A stretch of DNA of 64,000 nt, taken from assembly GCA_025200525.1 (NCBI GenBank), contig CM045762.1:82365893-82429892 (forward strand), in the 5' to 3' direction. Both the position numbers and the translations under genes were made by a program. The stretch is from Camellia lanceoleosa (taxonomy: Eukaryota > Streptophyta > Magnoliopsida > Ericales > Theaceae). Under the pieces are notes generated by a model. The model worked only from the letters and a program-made list of their open reading frames with translations. It was not told the origin of the DNA and made no database searches. Positions 55,075 to 64,000 of this stretch are shown piece by piece (within the stretch, counting starts at the first letter, position 1; every line of letters starts with the position of its first letter).

Positions 55075-56760
55075 TAATTAGTATGATTATGGGATAGGTG
55101 TGTTGCTGATAACACCCCAATGATTCCTATGTACCCCTAGCCTTCAAACTCTGGTTCAAAGTGTCCAACAATGAAGCAGAATACTAGGCGTGTATTGCTG
55201 GTTTGGAAACTGCCCTAGAACTAGGGGCAATAAGGTTGGATGTCATCGGAGACTCGAACTTGGTTGTTTCTCAGGCTAACAGAGACTGGAAAGTCAAAGA
55301 AGAGAAAATGAAGGTTTATCATTAGACCCTAGATATTCTTATACTGAGATTTGAAAAGCTGACGATCATACATCCATTGAGGGAAAACAACTGGTTTGAT
55401 GATTCGCTGGCGACTCTATCTTTCATGGTAGACATCTGTGTCCAATCATCATCGAACAGAAATATATGTCGGCTTATGGAACCATCGCTGCAATAGATGA
55501 GGTTCAAGACAAAAACCCTTGGTATTACGACATTTGAAATTTTCAGGAAAAGGATACGTATCCACTAGGGGTAAATATTAAGGATAAATGGGGAATACGA
55601 TGTCTGGCTGTCCAATTTATCATCTGCGAAAACAAGCTGTATAAGCGTGGTCATCTGGGAATGCACAAGCTCTGTGTTGAAGAAGAAGAATTGAAGCATC
55701 TCATGGAGGCCATCCACGGATGAGAGTGTAGAGCACACATAAATGGTGTGATGCTAGCCCGGAAAATCCTCAAACAAGGCTATTACTAGTCAACTATGGA
55801 GGAAGATTGCATTGGTTTTGTATGACGATGCCACAAATGTCAAATCCATGCCAATTGCATGAATATCCCACCGTTAAAGCTTTACATTATGACTTTGCCA
55901 TGGCCTTTCTTAGTATGGGAAATCGACGTTATCGGTGCAGTCTCGCCAAAGGGGTCACATGGACATGAGTTCATCTTGGTGGCGATTGATTATTTTACGA
56001 AGTGGGTAGAAGCTCAGTCTTATGCTGTGTTGAAAATGTCACATGTAGCGAAGTTTATCAGAAATAACATCATATGCTGGTATGGGGTTTCGAATGAGAT
56101 CATATTAGATAATGGCTCACATTTCAAGAAAGAGGTGGTGAATCTGCTCAAGAAATACGTGGCTTTTTATAAGTCATCAACATATAGACCATAGACCAAT
56201 GGAGCTGTTGAGGCCGCTAACAAGAATGTCAAGAACATCTTGTGGAGATGGTGGAGGCCTACTGGGAATGGTCGGATAAGCTACCATTTGCTCTCTAGGG
56301 TTACATAACGTCAATTCGAACATGCACAAGGGCAACCCCCTATTCGTTAGTATATGGAATGGAAGCTGTTCTGCTGATTGAGATCGAAGTACCGTCGCTG
56401 TGAATTATGGCTGAGTATCGGATAGCAGAGTTGGGTTGGCAGTAAAGCAGGTTTGAAGAATTGATATGATTTGGTGAGAGAAGGTTGAAGGCATTATATC
56501 ACATCCAAGGCTACCAGCGTAGAATTGTGAGGGCTTTTAACAAGAAAGTTAAGTCCAGATATCTCAAGGAAGGAGATATGATGCTTAAGGACAACCGAGC
56601 TCCCATCCATGGCCCTAGGGGCAAGTTTAGACCCAATTGGACTGGTCCTTACATCATTAAATCTATCTGGTTAGGAGAGGCGATCATCCTTATGGACTTA
56701 GATAGCCTGGAGTTTTCACAGCCGATCAATATAGACAAGTTAAAGAAATATTATCCCTGA
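55075..56760 (+). pseudogene. Element D RNaseH fragment and integrase, decayed
   Basis: The RNaseH part (55075-55430) is frameshifted. Integrase shows KLYKRGHLGMHKLCVEEEE, CHKCQIHAN, then open piece 55859-56194 with WEIDVIGAVSPK (first Asp), ILDNGSHFKKE (second Asp), and AVEAANKN (Glu) just after a TAG at 56192. The last part 56485-56760 is open and ends SLEFSQPINIDKLKKYYP. Many stops (for example 55721, 55787) make it a pseudogene. Confidence 0.8.
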
Positions 56761-56763
56761 GAG

Positions 56764-56968
56764 GCTCGCTAGGCCAAAAACCCAGAAGGGCGCCCTAGGC
56801 AAAAGTTAGAGCATGAAAAATTAGAAACAAAGAAAAATTGAGCTCGCAAGGTTGAAAACTCTAAAGGGCGACTTTAGGAAAAGTTAGAGCGCAAAAAGAG
56901 AGAGTTAATACTCGAGTGAACCAGAATTGAACTACGTAAGGCTTGATTCCCATCTTTAGGATATGTAG
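56764..56968 (+). other. Twin repeats and hairpin after integrase (element D)
   Basis: Twin repeats at 56764-56812 and 56842-56890; hairpin arms at 56932-56938 and 56962-56968 (one transition, TATGTAG, still able to form a G-T pair). The rest to 57328 matches elements A, B and C and contains no gene. Confidence 0.65.
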
Positions 56969-57323
56969 CAACTTCATCCCGAAGTTCGACCGTAACCATC
57001 TCCAACTCAACTGTTCTATCCTTTTGTCTGATCGGGCCATCTTTGTCCATTAGCTGTCGGGTTGGTTGTGGTTATCTCCATTTTAGCAGAATGGCCAGTC
57101 GGAATGACGAGCAGTGGCTGTTATGATCTTCTGATTCAGGGTTGTACATCTTGAGGGCTGGTTCCGTGTGTGTCAGGTGGTGAACGTTTCCAAAAATTGT
57201 TTTGAAAAGTTTTAATAAAAGTTGATTGTTCTCAAAATTTGACATTTGACAACTTAGACCATTTTGGGACCAAAAGGAAATTTTTTTAGTGCTCACAACT
57301 TTAATTCCATTGATTTCAACACA

Positions 57324-57328
57324 AGTAT
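57324..57328. other. Target-site duplication AGTAT, left of G1
   Basis: AGTAT precedes TGTCATGACCC. The same AGTAT follows the other end at 60201-60205. Confidence 0.85.
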
Positions 57329-57899
57329 TGTCATGACCCGAACCCGCCCCTATAAATTAAGGTCATAACCGGCCAGTAATCATGAGATTACCTACAGGCT
57401 CAAATCAAAACAAAAGATATTCCATCAGAGTTAAGGGGCCAAACGGAAGTAAGCCTAAAAATTTTGTCCAATGAGCTATGCTTATATGGCATACCAAAAC
57501 ATTTCACATAAACTTAATAATAACTCACCCCACATATCAGTGGTTAACATCTTGTATACCCAGGATCACTCAAACACATAGTCAGCTAAACCAAAAGCTT
57601 ATACACATAAACGGTCTATCGTGACAAATAGAAATAGCAGAAGAAATACAAAAGATCATAAATAAGCCTCTTGCGTGAAGCAGCTAGGCTGACTTCATAA
57701 GACTTGGGTTCCTTTCTTAAATTCCACTAAGGCTGGGGTTGAACGTCCCTTTGCTCACCTATATATATAGATGAGAGTGAGCTAACGCCCAGTGAATAAT
57801 ATCAAAATAAAGAAGTCAATGAATGAGATTCGCTCATAAATGAATCATACTTATAAGGTACATATTTGAACCACTATTCTCATTCACATCAGACTTACA

Positions 57900-58640
57900 A
57901 ATTTTGACAGAGCAAAACGACCTCGGGTCCAACACATCATATCTATATGCAAACGACCTCAGGTCCAATTCTCATATAAAACAATACGACCTCGGGTCCA
58001 ACACATCACATCTATATGCAAACGACCTCAGGTCCAATTCTTATATAGAACAATACGACGTCGGGTCCATCTATACGAAATGACCTTTGGTCCAGCCAAC
58101 TCTTTATTCAAAATGACCTTTGGTCCAATTCAAACATATCGAACGGTCTCGGGCCCAATTCGAACAAATCAGGCGTATCAAACGGCCTCGGGCCCATTCT
58201 CTTTATATTCATATTCATGCGTATTTCATATTCATGATCGTGATCCTTTTCATTCAAACAGCCTTTGGCCCATCTTTGCATTAATGTCTAACGGCCTTTG
58301 GTCTAGTCGTTCATATCTGATGGCCTTTGGCCCAATCATTCATGTCGAACGGCCTTTGGCCCAATCATTCATATGTCAGACTATCATTTGTGTCAGACTA
58401 TCATTCATGTCAGACTATCATTCGTGTCAGATAGCCTTTGGCCCAATCATTCGTATGTCAAACGGCCTTCGACCCAGTCAATTGTATCCAATGGCCTTTG
58501 GCCCATTCATCCTTTCATTCATGTCCAATTGGCCTTTGGCTCATTCATTCTTTCATTAATGTCAAACTGGCTTTTGGCCCATTCATTCTTTCATTCATGT
58601 CAAACTGCCCTTTGGCCCATTCATTTGGCATAGCAAACAT
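57900..58640. repeat. Tandem repeats in G1
   Basis: Left part: ~60-bp units with ACGACCTCGGGTCCAACACAT and ~half-units with CAGGTCCAATTC. Right part: 25-30-bp units AACGGCCTTTGGCCCAATCATTC, later TGGCCTTTGGCCCATTCATTC. The ~160-codon plus-strand ORF here is a by-product of the repeats. Confidence 0.8.
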
Positions 58641-58967
58641 TTGTCCACCATTCAAATTAATGAACTCATAAGACTTACATAGAGGTAAGCAATTGAACAA
58701 ATAACATACTTCAGATATCTTTATTGAGATATTACTCACAGTGTTCTGCCGGTGGATTCACCCTTGAGCTTGACCCTACACATTACATAACACATATGGG
58801 TCACAAACGATTCAATCCATTCTTAATTCATACATCCCTCTCAGGCTTCTTTCTTATCCTTTTTATTCATTCATAATGCTTAATTCATGCCTAAGAGTAC
58901 TTAGAACTGAAAGGGAACGGAAAACGAAACACAGAACATCTTTGCAAAATTTCTGAAACAGGGGTCT

Positions 58968-59180
58968 CCGCTCGAGCGGACCCATTAGGTCTGCAAAAGT
59001 ACTGGTTGCGTCATTTTTATGCTCGAGCGTGAAGTCGGGCGCTTGAGCTGAAAGTCACTCTATATAGCTCCCTGCTCGAGCGTGAACTTCCCCGCTCGAG
59101 CGGACATCAATGTCTGCAAAAAAAAAACTGGGAGCTTGCATTTCCCGCTCGAGCGTCTCTTTCCCCACTCGAGCGGGCAT
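58968..59180. repeat. Cluster of CGCTCGAGCG palindromes in G1
   Basis: At least six copies of CGCTCGAGCGG or GCTCGAGCGTG, some degenerate, within 210 bp. Each contains the XhoI-like CTCGAG core. Confidence 0.75.
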
Positions 59181-60200
59181 GCCAAATTCTGGAAAATCTA
59201 GAATTGTTCTTGGACTTCAAACTTGCATTCAAATCAACATATCTTGCATATTATGACTTATACTTCACATGCAACCCTTCTAACATGATACAAATGCCAG
59301 ATTACAACATTATGAAGCATAATTTCCATGAATTACTTACATACACACATGATTTATATCAAACCCATCATTAATACTTCAATTTCATGCATCCAATACT
59401 CATGCTTCTATGAATTGCACTTGCATGTGAGTTACAACTTCCATTTCCAACTTAGATAATACAAATGATGATCAAAAGCATGAACTTTAACCACAATTCT
59501 ACATGGATCATATTTTTCATGCTCAATTGCACAACTTCATGGCAAATTCTTACATGCATGTACATATAAGCTTTAAATTCTTCAATTATAACACAATTCT
59601 TGTTCTTGATCACATACTCTCTTTGAATTCACAAAATTACAAACTTAACTTGTGAATTTATGCTCAAATACTCACCTAGGAGCTTCAATCTTCACAAATT
59701 CTTGTTAATCTTGAGTGTAGCTTCCCAATCCACAATCTTTGAGTCAAAATGCATAATTCTCCCTCTTTCTCTCTCTAGAATCGACACACTCTCTCTCTAG
59801 AGAGCAAATTCAGATTTTGAGTTCACCAAATGAGGGTCTTAAGTGTAATAAGGCCCTTATATAGTCCCTCTCTTAATCCAATTTGTTTATAGCTAATTAA
59901 TAGCACTTAATTAATCGTTCTGAATCTAATTATTTTGATCCAAATCAATTTTCAATTAAATTTCACCGTAGGCTCTAAAAATTATGCTAATCACAATGGC
60001 GTAATCAATTTCGGATTTTGTGGCCGATAGGGCCTTCAATTTAAATTCTAAAGCAGATAATTAAATAGATTTCCCTACGGTGAACATATAGAAATTCAAA
60101 ACCACATATATTCACATAAATGGCACTCAAAATCATATCAGGCACATAATCACAATCGTAATTAAGATTAATTAGCATCACATGGACTAGGGTCATCACA

Positions 60201-61022
60201 AGTATGTTCTCAAACTCTCTAATTAAATCAAATTTTCTTTTATATCATAAACCTTGAAAAGAAAAGTCAAAACAATAAACTAGGGTCATAGATGAGTCAG
60301 GTGTTCCTGAGTTCTTTGCTCGTGCTTGTGGAAGTTTCTGCAGCCAATGATGGTCCAACCTGTGCCTCGCCCTTGTGCCAAGCCAAGCACTCACAAGAAA
60401 GGGCATAAATGAAATTAGGGACAGGGACCAGAAGCTCTCTCGTCCTCTAAGCAGTAAGGTATTGAGCTAGGTTTGAAGCATGAATGAGAAATGGAACCGG
60501 GGAATTCTATCTCCTCTTTTGGCTTGGTCTGATCATGCCCAAACTGGCATCTAAACCAAAACAGGAAATAGAACACACAGTGCATCGGGCCAATCAACTG
60601 TATGCCCGGTTGTCAGGACATGTTGTAGCTTATCTTAGCCAAATTAAGCCAGGGCAATACCAGGCAATGTCAGCTGCGGATCTGCGACACATCCAATTGT
60701 ACCACCATCCTTTGTGGGATAGTCCGCTAGCCACTGGCGGAAGAAGTAAGCTTGGACTGAATACTCGAGGAAAGGGCCCACCACTTTCAGCTTATCCATT
60801 AGCCATACTTGGGAAGGGATGAAAAATAAGAGAGATTAAAGAATAGAGAGATGTGCATGTAGAGAAAAGTAAGAAAAGGGCTGTAAGAGAAAAAAAAAGA
60901 ATGAGTGCCAAATGACGTGAGAAACCTAAATAAGAAAAGGGTGGGACACAATACCTAGAGAAGTAGTGGGCTTCCTCCGAACTGAGTAGTCTCTCACCGA
61001 TGAAAAGCATCCAAACCCATCA
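60201..61022 (+). mobile_element. Element D, part 2 (with antisense DUF7745-like gene)
   Basis: Resumes after G1 and carries the 3' part of the DUF7745-like gene on the minus strand. The match to element A ends at ...CCAAACCCATCA (61022), where LTR sequence of element E starts; the rest of exon 1 and the PMD gene are lost. Confidence 0.75.
60297..61022 (-). pseudogene. DUF7745-like gene of element D, truncated
   Basis: From the right: end of exon 1 (GATGGGTTTGGATGC, then TCG|GTGAGA donor near 61000), intron of about 170 bp, exon 2 from about 60830 (MANG/LMDKLKVVGP-like), then FRCQFGHDQTKPKEE and, after a frameshift, EAQVGPSLAAETSTST with TGA at 60297-60299. It shows the donor and the full exon 2 that element A lacks. 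Two frame breaks make it a pseudogene. Confidence 0.6.
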
Positions 61023-62937
61023 AGGCTACTTAATTATTAGAACAATCAACTAATTAGCAACTAGTATATTAAAGTACAATACAAATGTACACTAACTAAA
61101 CATTTAGAGCACTGAACTACGCTGCCTCAGCTCTGCTTTAGGAAATATAGGATGCATGCACACGATTTTCGCCCTGAAAAGCCCTCCAGTTTGTTCTTGA
61201 GAGGCTCTATTTGTAGTGTTAAGCTCACTTCAAGAACTATCTGCTCCACCTTACCAAATCAATGCTGAGAATTGCACCAGTGGCCTGCCGGCCATGAATG
61301 CTTGCTGTCGGCCATCTGCCAGCCAAAAGTGTGCCCTGCCAGCCAAGAATGAGGCACTGCCAACCACCAATGAAGCACTGCCGGCCACTGGTGCTCTGAG
61401 TCACCACACTGTAACACAGCACAAACAGAGGAAAATTGAGGGTTTTCCAAGGATATGTTTGTACTGTGCCCCTCCTTATCATCTTAAAACATCAAAGGAA
61501 TGGCATTCTTTGATTCAAAACCACCAACCAAGCATCTTTGATGCATGATGGCCAAAGATCCAAGGAGTACAATTTCAATAAATGCACAAAACAAGACTCA
61601 ATGCCATCACCTTATCATGTGTGATCAAAGGCAATGGACACGAAGGAGATTGGGTCATTTCATCACTTTGAGTATGAAATGCTGCAATCTTCCTTGTGTT
61701 CAATATAACGTCCGATTGAACACATGCAATGCAACACAACATGCTTAACTTGCTCAAGTTTTACTTGTCATGTTTTATCTACTCATTTTGATTACCGATC
61801 CATTCTTTAACTGGTTAAGTCTAAGGTAAGTGTCCTCTAATGAGAGAGGGGTCAACTAAAGGATGATTTAAGACATGAGAGAGATCATGCCGTTGGTTAG
61901 TAGAAGCCCTCAAAAGAGGATTAAAACCATTAAGCACAAGTCTCAATCTCAAACTTAAACACAACCATGAGGCTAACCAACCCTCAAAGCAAATGAAAAA
62001 AGTGATGAAATGAGGGAGGTTGCAGGGATTGTATATGCTGAAATTACATGCAAAATGACATTACAACATGCAAGGAACTCATGCAAATCATGTTTAAAAG
62101 CCAAACACACCAAACTAGTGAAGATTACTGCACTATAAGCACGCAATACAAAGCTCCAATGGTACAAGCACTCCAAAACAGTCCTAAAATAGCTTAAGAG
62201 GAGTCCTAAAAAATGTTTGAAGTAAGCTAAAAATAGCTAGAATAAAAGTCCAAAACATAGCACAAACTAGACTATTAAGTACAATTGCACTATAAGCATA
62301 CAAAGCAAGCCTCAAGTGACTAAACCAGCCACAAACAGAGGTAAAACAAGTCAAAATAGTAACAAAAACATGCCGAGATCAAGTCACAAAATGCTAGAAA
62401 AACATGGTCACATGTTAAGCTATCTACACATGTAAACAAGACACTAGGAGGGGAGGCTAACCCCTCCACCTTTGGACTTCAAAACAAAGTTTTTGCCACT
62501 AAAATAACTCTGATTTTCAGTGGTTAGAAAGGCCAAAAAGTTTGATTTAAAACAACTTTGAAAGATGGCACAGCAACTTAGCAAGGAAGCCACAAGAAGG
62601 GTGGACCACCTCTAACTCCAATCAAATCTCAAACCACCATTTTTAAGCCTAAAAAATAGAGGTTTTTATAGTTGAAAACCAGGCCAAAAAAAGTTTGCAA
62701 AGGTGGCAAAACAAGTATTTAAATAAGCTTAAAAAACACAAGCGTTCTACCTCTTGAAGACAAGATGCTATTTAGGCAACAAAGGCAAGTCAAACCAAGC
62801 CAATATCCTCTTCTAGAGCTCAAACAGGACCTCAAGCAACCTCAACACAATGGTGATCAAGTTTGATGAAGGACTCACATGCAAGAGTGTAGAGAATTTA
62901 GGCTTTAAGGCATAAAATATCAAGAGAGAGAGGATTC

Positions 62938-62974
<37 letters not shown>

Positions 62975-63387
62975 TTTTGTCTTTAAAATTTCCAACCTCC
63001 TACATGCAACAGGAAGGCTTCTATATATAGAAGATACAAAATCCCCTCAAAGAGATCCAGCTATACACGTGCAAGCAAATGGCTCAACATGTGCAAACAG
63101 CTGGCACAAAATATCAGAAAAATATCTACTGATACACTAGTGGCCGGCTGGCCATCAGTGATGGCCGATAAGCCAAAATCCATGGCCGGCAGTGCATCAA
63201 AAATAACATGCTGAAAGGACCAAAACCTGGTCCAACAATGAGATAGAATGGATACAGGGTTTGGAAAGCTCAAACTTGGGGCATTCCATCGTGGATTTCT
63301 AGCACTCGATGAGCAATCAAACTCATCACTGGATGTACCTGCAAGAACATCCAAGTCTTGAGGATGGTAAAAAATGGGGTGTCTACA
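61023..63387 (-). mobile_element. Element E: truncated 3' LTR
   Basis: Minus-strand LTR starting TGTAGACACCCC at 63387, truncated at 61023 in the AT-rich TTAATTAG part, so about half the LTR is left. Signals: GGCC cluster 63130-63200; palindrome half TATACACGTG near 63063; TATA (CTATATATAG) 63021-63030; donor AAGAG|GTAGAA at 62750; hairpin I 62498-62523; hairpin II 62447-62467; second GGCC cluster 61270-61395. A (GA)n microsatellite is at 62938-62971. No gene. Confidence 0.8.
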
Positions 63388-63740
63388 GTTATCCCTCTTT
63401 GACAGAACTCAGAGTCACAAAGATGATGTGAGTGATTGTCAAAGCCCAGAGACGACCCATTTTGGCAAGGCCGCAAGACTTAGAAAAACATTCAAGAGAA
63501 TAATACATAGTTGTGCCCGCAGGCTAGGGCAAAATGCTAATGAGATGCACGATGTAAGAACCTAACTTATGATCATGCAATGAGGCTGTAATGAAGCATT
63601 TACATGAAAGTGTTATGCAAGGGAAATGTGACAATTTAAGCAAACCAACAAGGTACAATAATCTCATACATGAGAAGAAGTAAGCAAATAAACATGCCAT
63701 GCGTGAGAATCACAAATCGAACCGCATTTCATGCAGAAAG
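63388..63740 (-). mobile_element. Element E internal region next to its 3' LTR
   Basis: PPT variant (minus strand TCAAAGAGGGATAAC) directly beside the LTR, then ~350 bp similar to 29234-29510 of element B. Non-coding. Confidence 0.7.
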
Positions 63741-64000
63741 TGTGATAACCCTGTTCCGTACTATGCTAATTGATCTTTATTATGAATATTATTATGTGTT
63801 TGATATGATTTTGAGTGCCATTTATATAAATATATTTGGTTTTGAATTTCTATCTGTTCACCGTAGGAAAATTTGTTTGACTTTTTGCTTTGGAATTTAA
63901 ATTGAAGGCCTTATTGGCCATAAAAATCGAAATTGACTATGTCGTTGTGATTGGCGTAATTTTCAGAGCCTACTATGAAATTTAATTGAAAATTGATTCG
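63741..64000 (+). mobile_element. G2: start of a second G-family LTR, opposite to G1
   Basis: TGTGATAACCC begins a sequence that matches the reverse complement of 60200 leftward (shared GAATTTCTAT and GTTCACCGTAGG). It is cut by the window end. Target duplication would begin GAAAG (63736-63740). Confidence 0.8.

Larger units (their letters stand above)
55075..57328 (+). mobile_element. Element D, part 1 (second RNaseH to post-integrase region)
   Basis: Begins abruptly inside the second RNaseH, next to gag of element C on the other strand. Continues through integrase, twin repeats and hairpin. It is split at 57328 by the G1 LTR and resumes at 60206. Confidence 0.8.
57329..60200 (-). mobile_element. 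G1: LTR of another family, probable solo LTR (2.87 kb)
   Basis: Ends TGTCATGACCC and GGGTCATCACA, nearly an 11-bp inverted repeat, with 5-bp duplication AGTAT. I place it on the minus strand because CTATATAAGGG (TATA) is found reading left near 59860, about 340 bp from the TGTGATGACCC end. No PBS, PPT or protein domain is present. It contains tandem repeats (57900-58640) and CGCTCGAGCG words (58968-59180). Five-bp duplication and TG...CA ends favour an LTR over a DNA transposon. Confidence 0.75.

Noticed and set aside
58080..58671. Plus-strand ORFs of 77-159 codons in G1
   Set aside because: Pure translations of the CCTTTGGCCCATTCATTC repeats, overlapping in several frames.
57329..60200. G1 as a DNA transposon because of its near-inverted ends
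   Set aside because: A 5-bp duplication, TG...CA ends, LTR-like length and a TATA box fit an LTR better; the short inverted ends are usual for LTRs.
62938..62971. (GA)n and, at 15730-15772 and 47180-47200, (TC)n tracts as regulatory sites
   Set aside because: Ordinary microsatellites in the leader part of LTRs; nothing shows a specific role.

Overview
The window is plant nuclear DNA made entirely of nested retrotransposons. I see no host gene, rRNA or tRNA gene. Every recognisable protein belongs to Ty3/gypsy elements of the Tat lineage (gag-protease-RT-RNaseH-second plant-type RNaseH-integrase) or to two extra genes these elements carry. The features fit a repeat-rich dicot; I cannot name the species.

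Layout, left to right. Element F: 1-484 is the start of a minus-strand LTR, inserted in the gag of element A. Element A (plus strand): 485-14894 is internal sequence and 14895-19460 is a 4.57-kb 3' LTR; it sits in the tandem array of element C. Element C (minus strand) is in three pieces, 19461-25130, 44959-46631 and 50133-55074, split by two insertions. The first is element B (25131-44958, minus strand, 19.8 kb, 4.1-kb LTRs, 5-bp duplication CTGTG). The second is a 3.5-kb solo LTR (46632-50132, duplication CATAC). Element D (plus strand) is a fragment at 55075-57328 and 60201-61022, interrupted by a 2.87-kb LTR of another family, G1 (57329-60200, duplication AGTAT). Element E (minus strand) is an LTR fragment plus internal edge at 61023-63740. 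A second, inverted G-family LTR (G2) starts at 63741 and runs off the window.

The most interesting content is the extra cargo. Elements A, B, C and D carry, antisense to gag-pol and between integrase and the 3' LTR, a DUF7745-like gene; A, B and C also carry a plant-mobile-domain (PMD) gene. Each gene has its own upstream region and most have a TATA box. Both keep introns, which makes sense because they are antisense to the genomic RNA and so cannot be spliced out of it. In element B pol is deleted and gag is reduced, yet the PMD gene is the best preserved of the three: six exons, all phase 0, 662 codons, two in-frame TGA. Clusters of the same short palindromes (TGGYCGRCCRRCCA-like) occur in the LTRs and upstream of the antisense genes, and their sequence form differs between elements. 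This suggests, but does not prove, an element-encoded protein and matched DNA target sites.

The LTRs share a regular plan: palindrome clusters, an ACGT-cored palindrome about 48-50 bp before a TATA box in most copies, a splice-donor-like site about 270-285 bp after TATA, and two hairpins about 230 and 280 bp beyond the donor, one with covarying stems. Downstream of integrase every copy keeps twin ~49-nt repeats and a bulged CTACGTA/TACGTAG hairpin. All coding regions show nonsense or frameshift damage.
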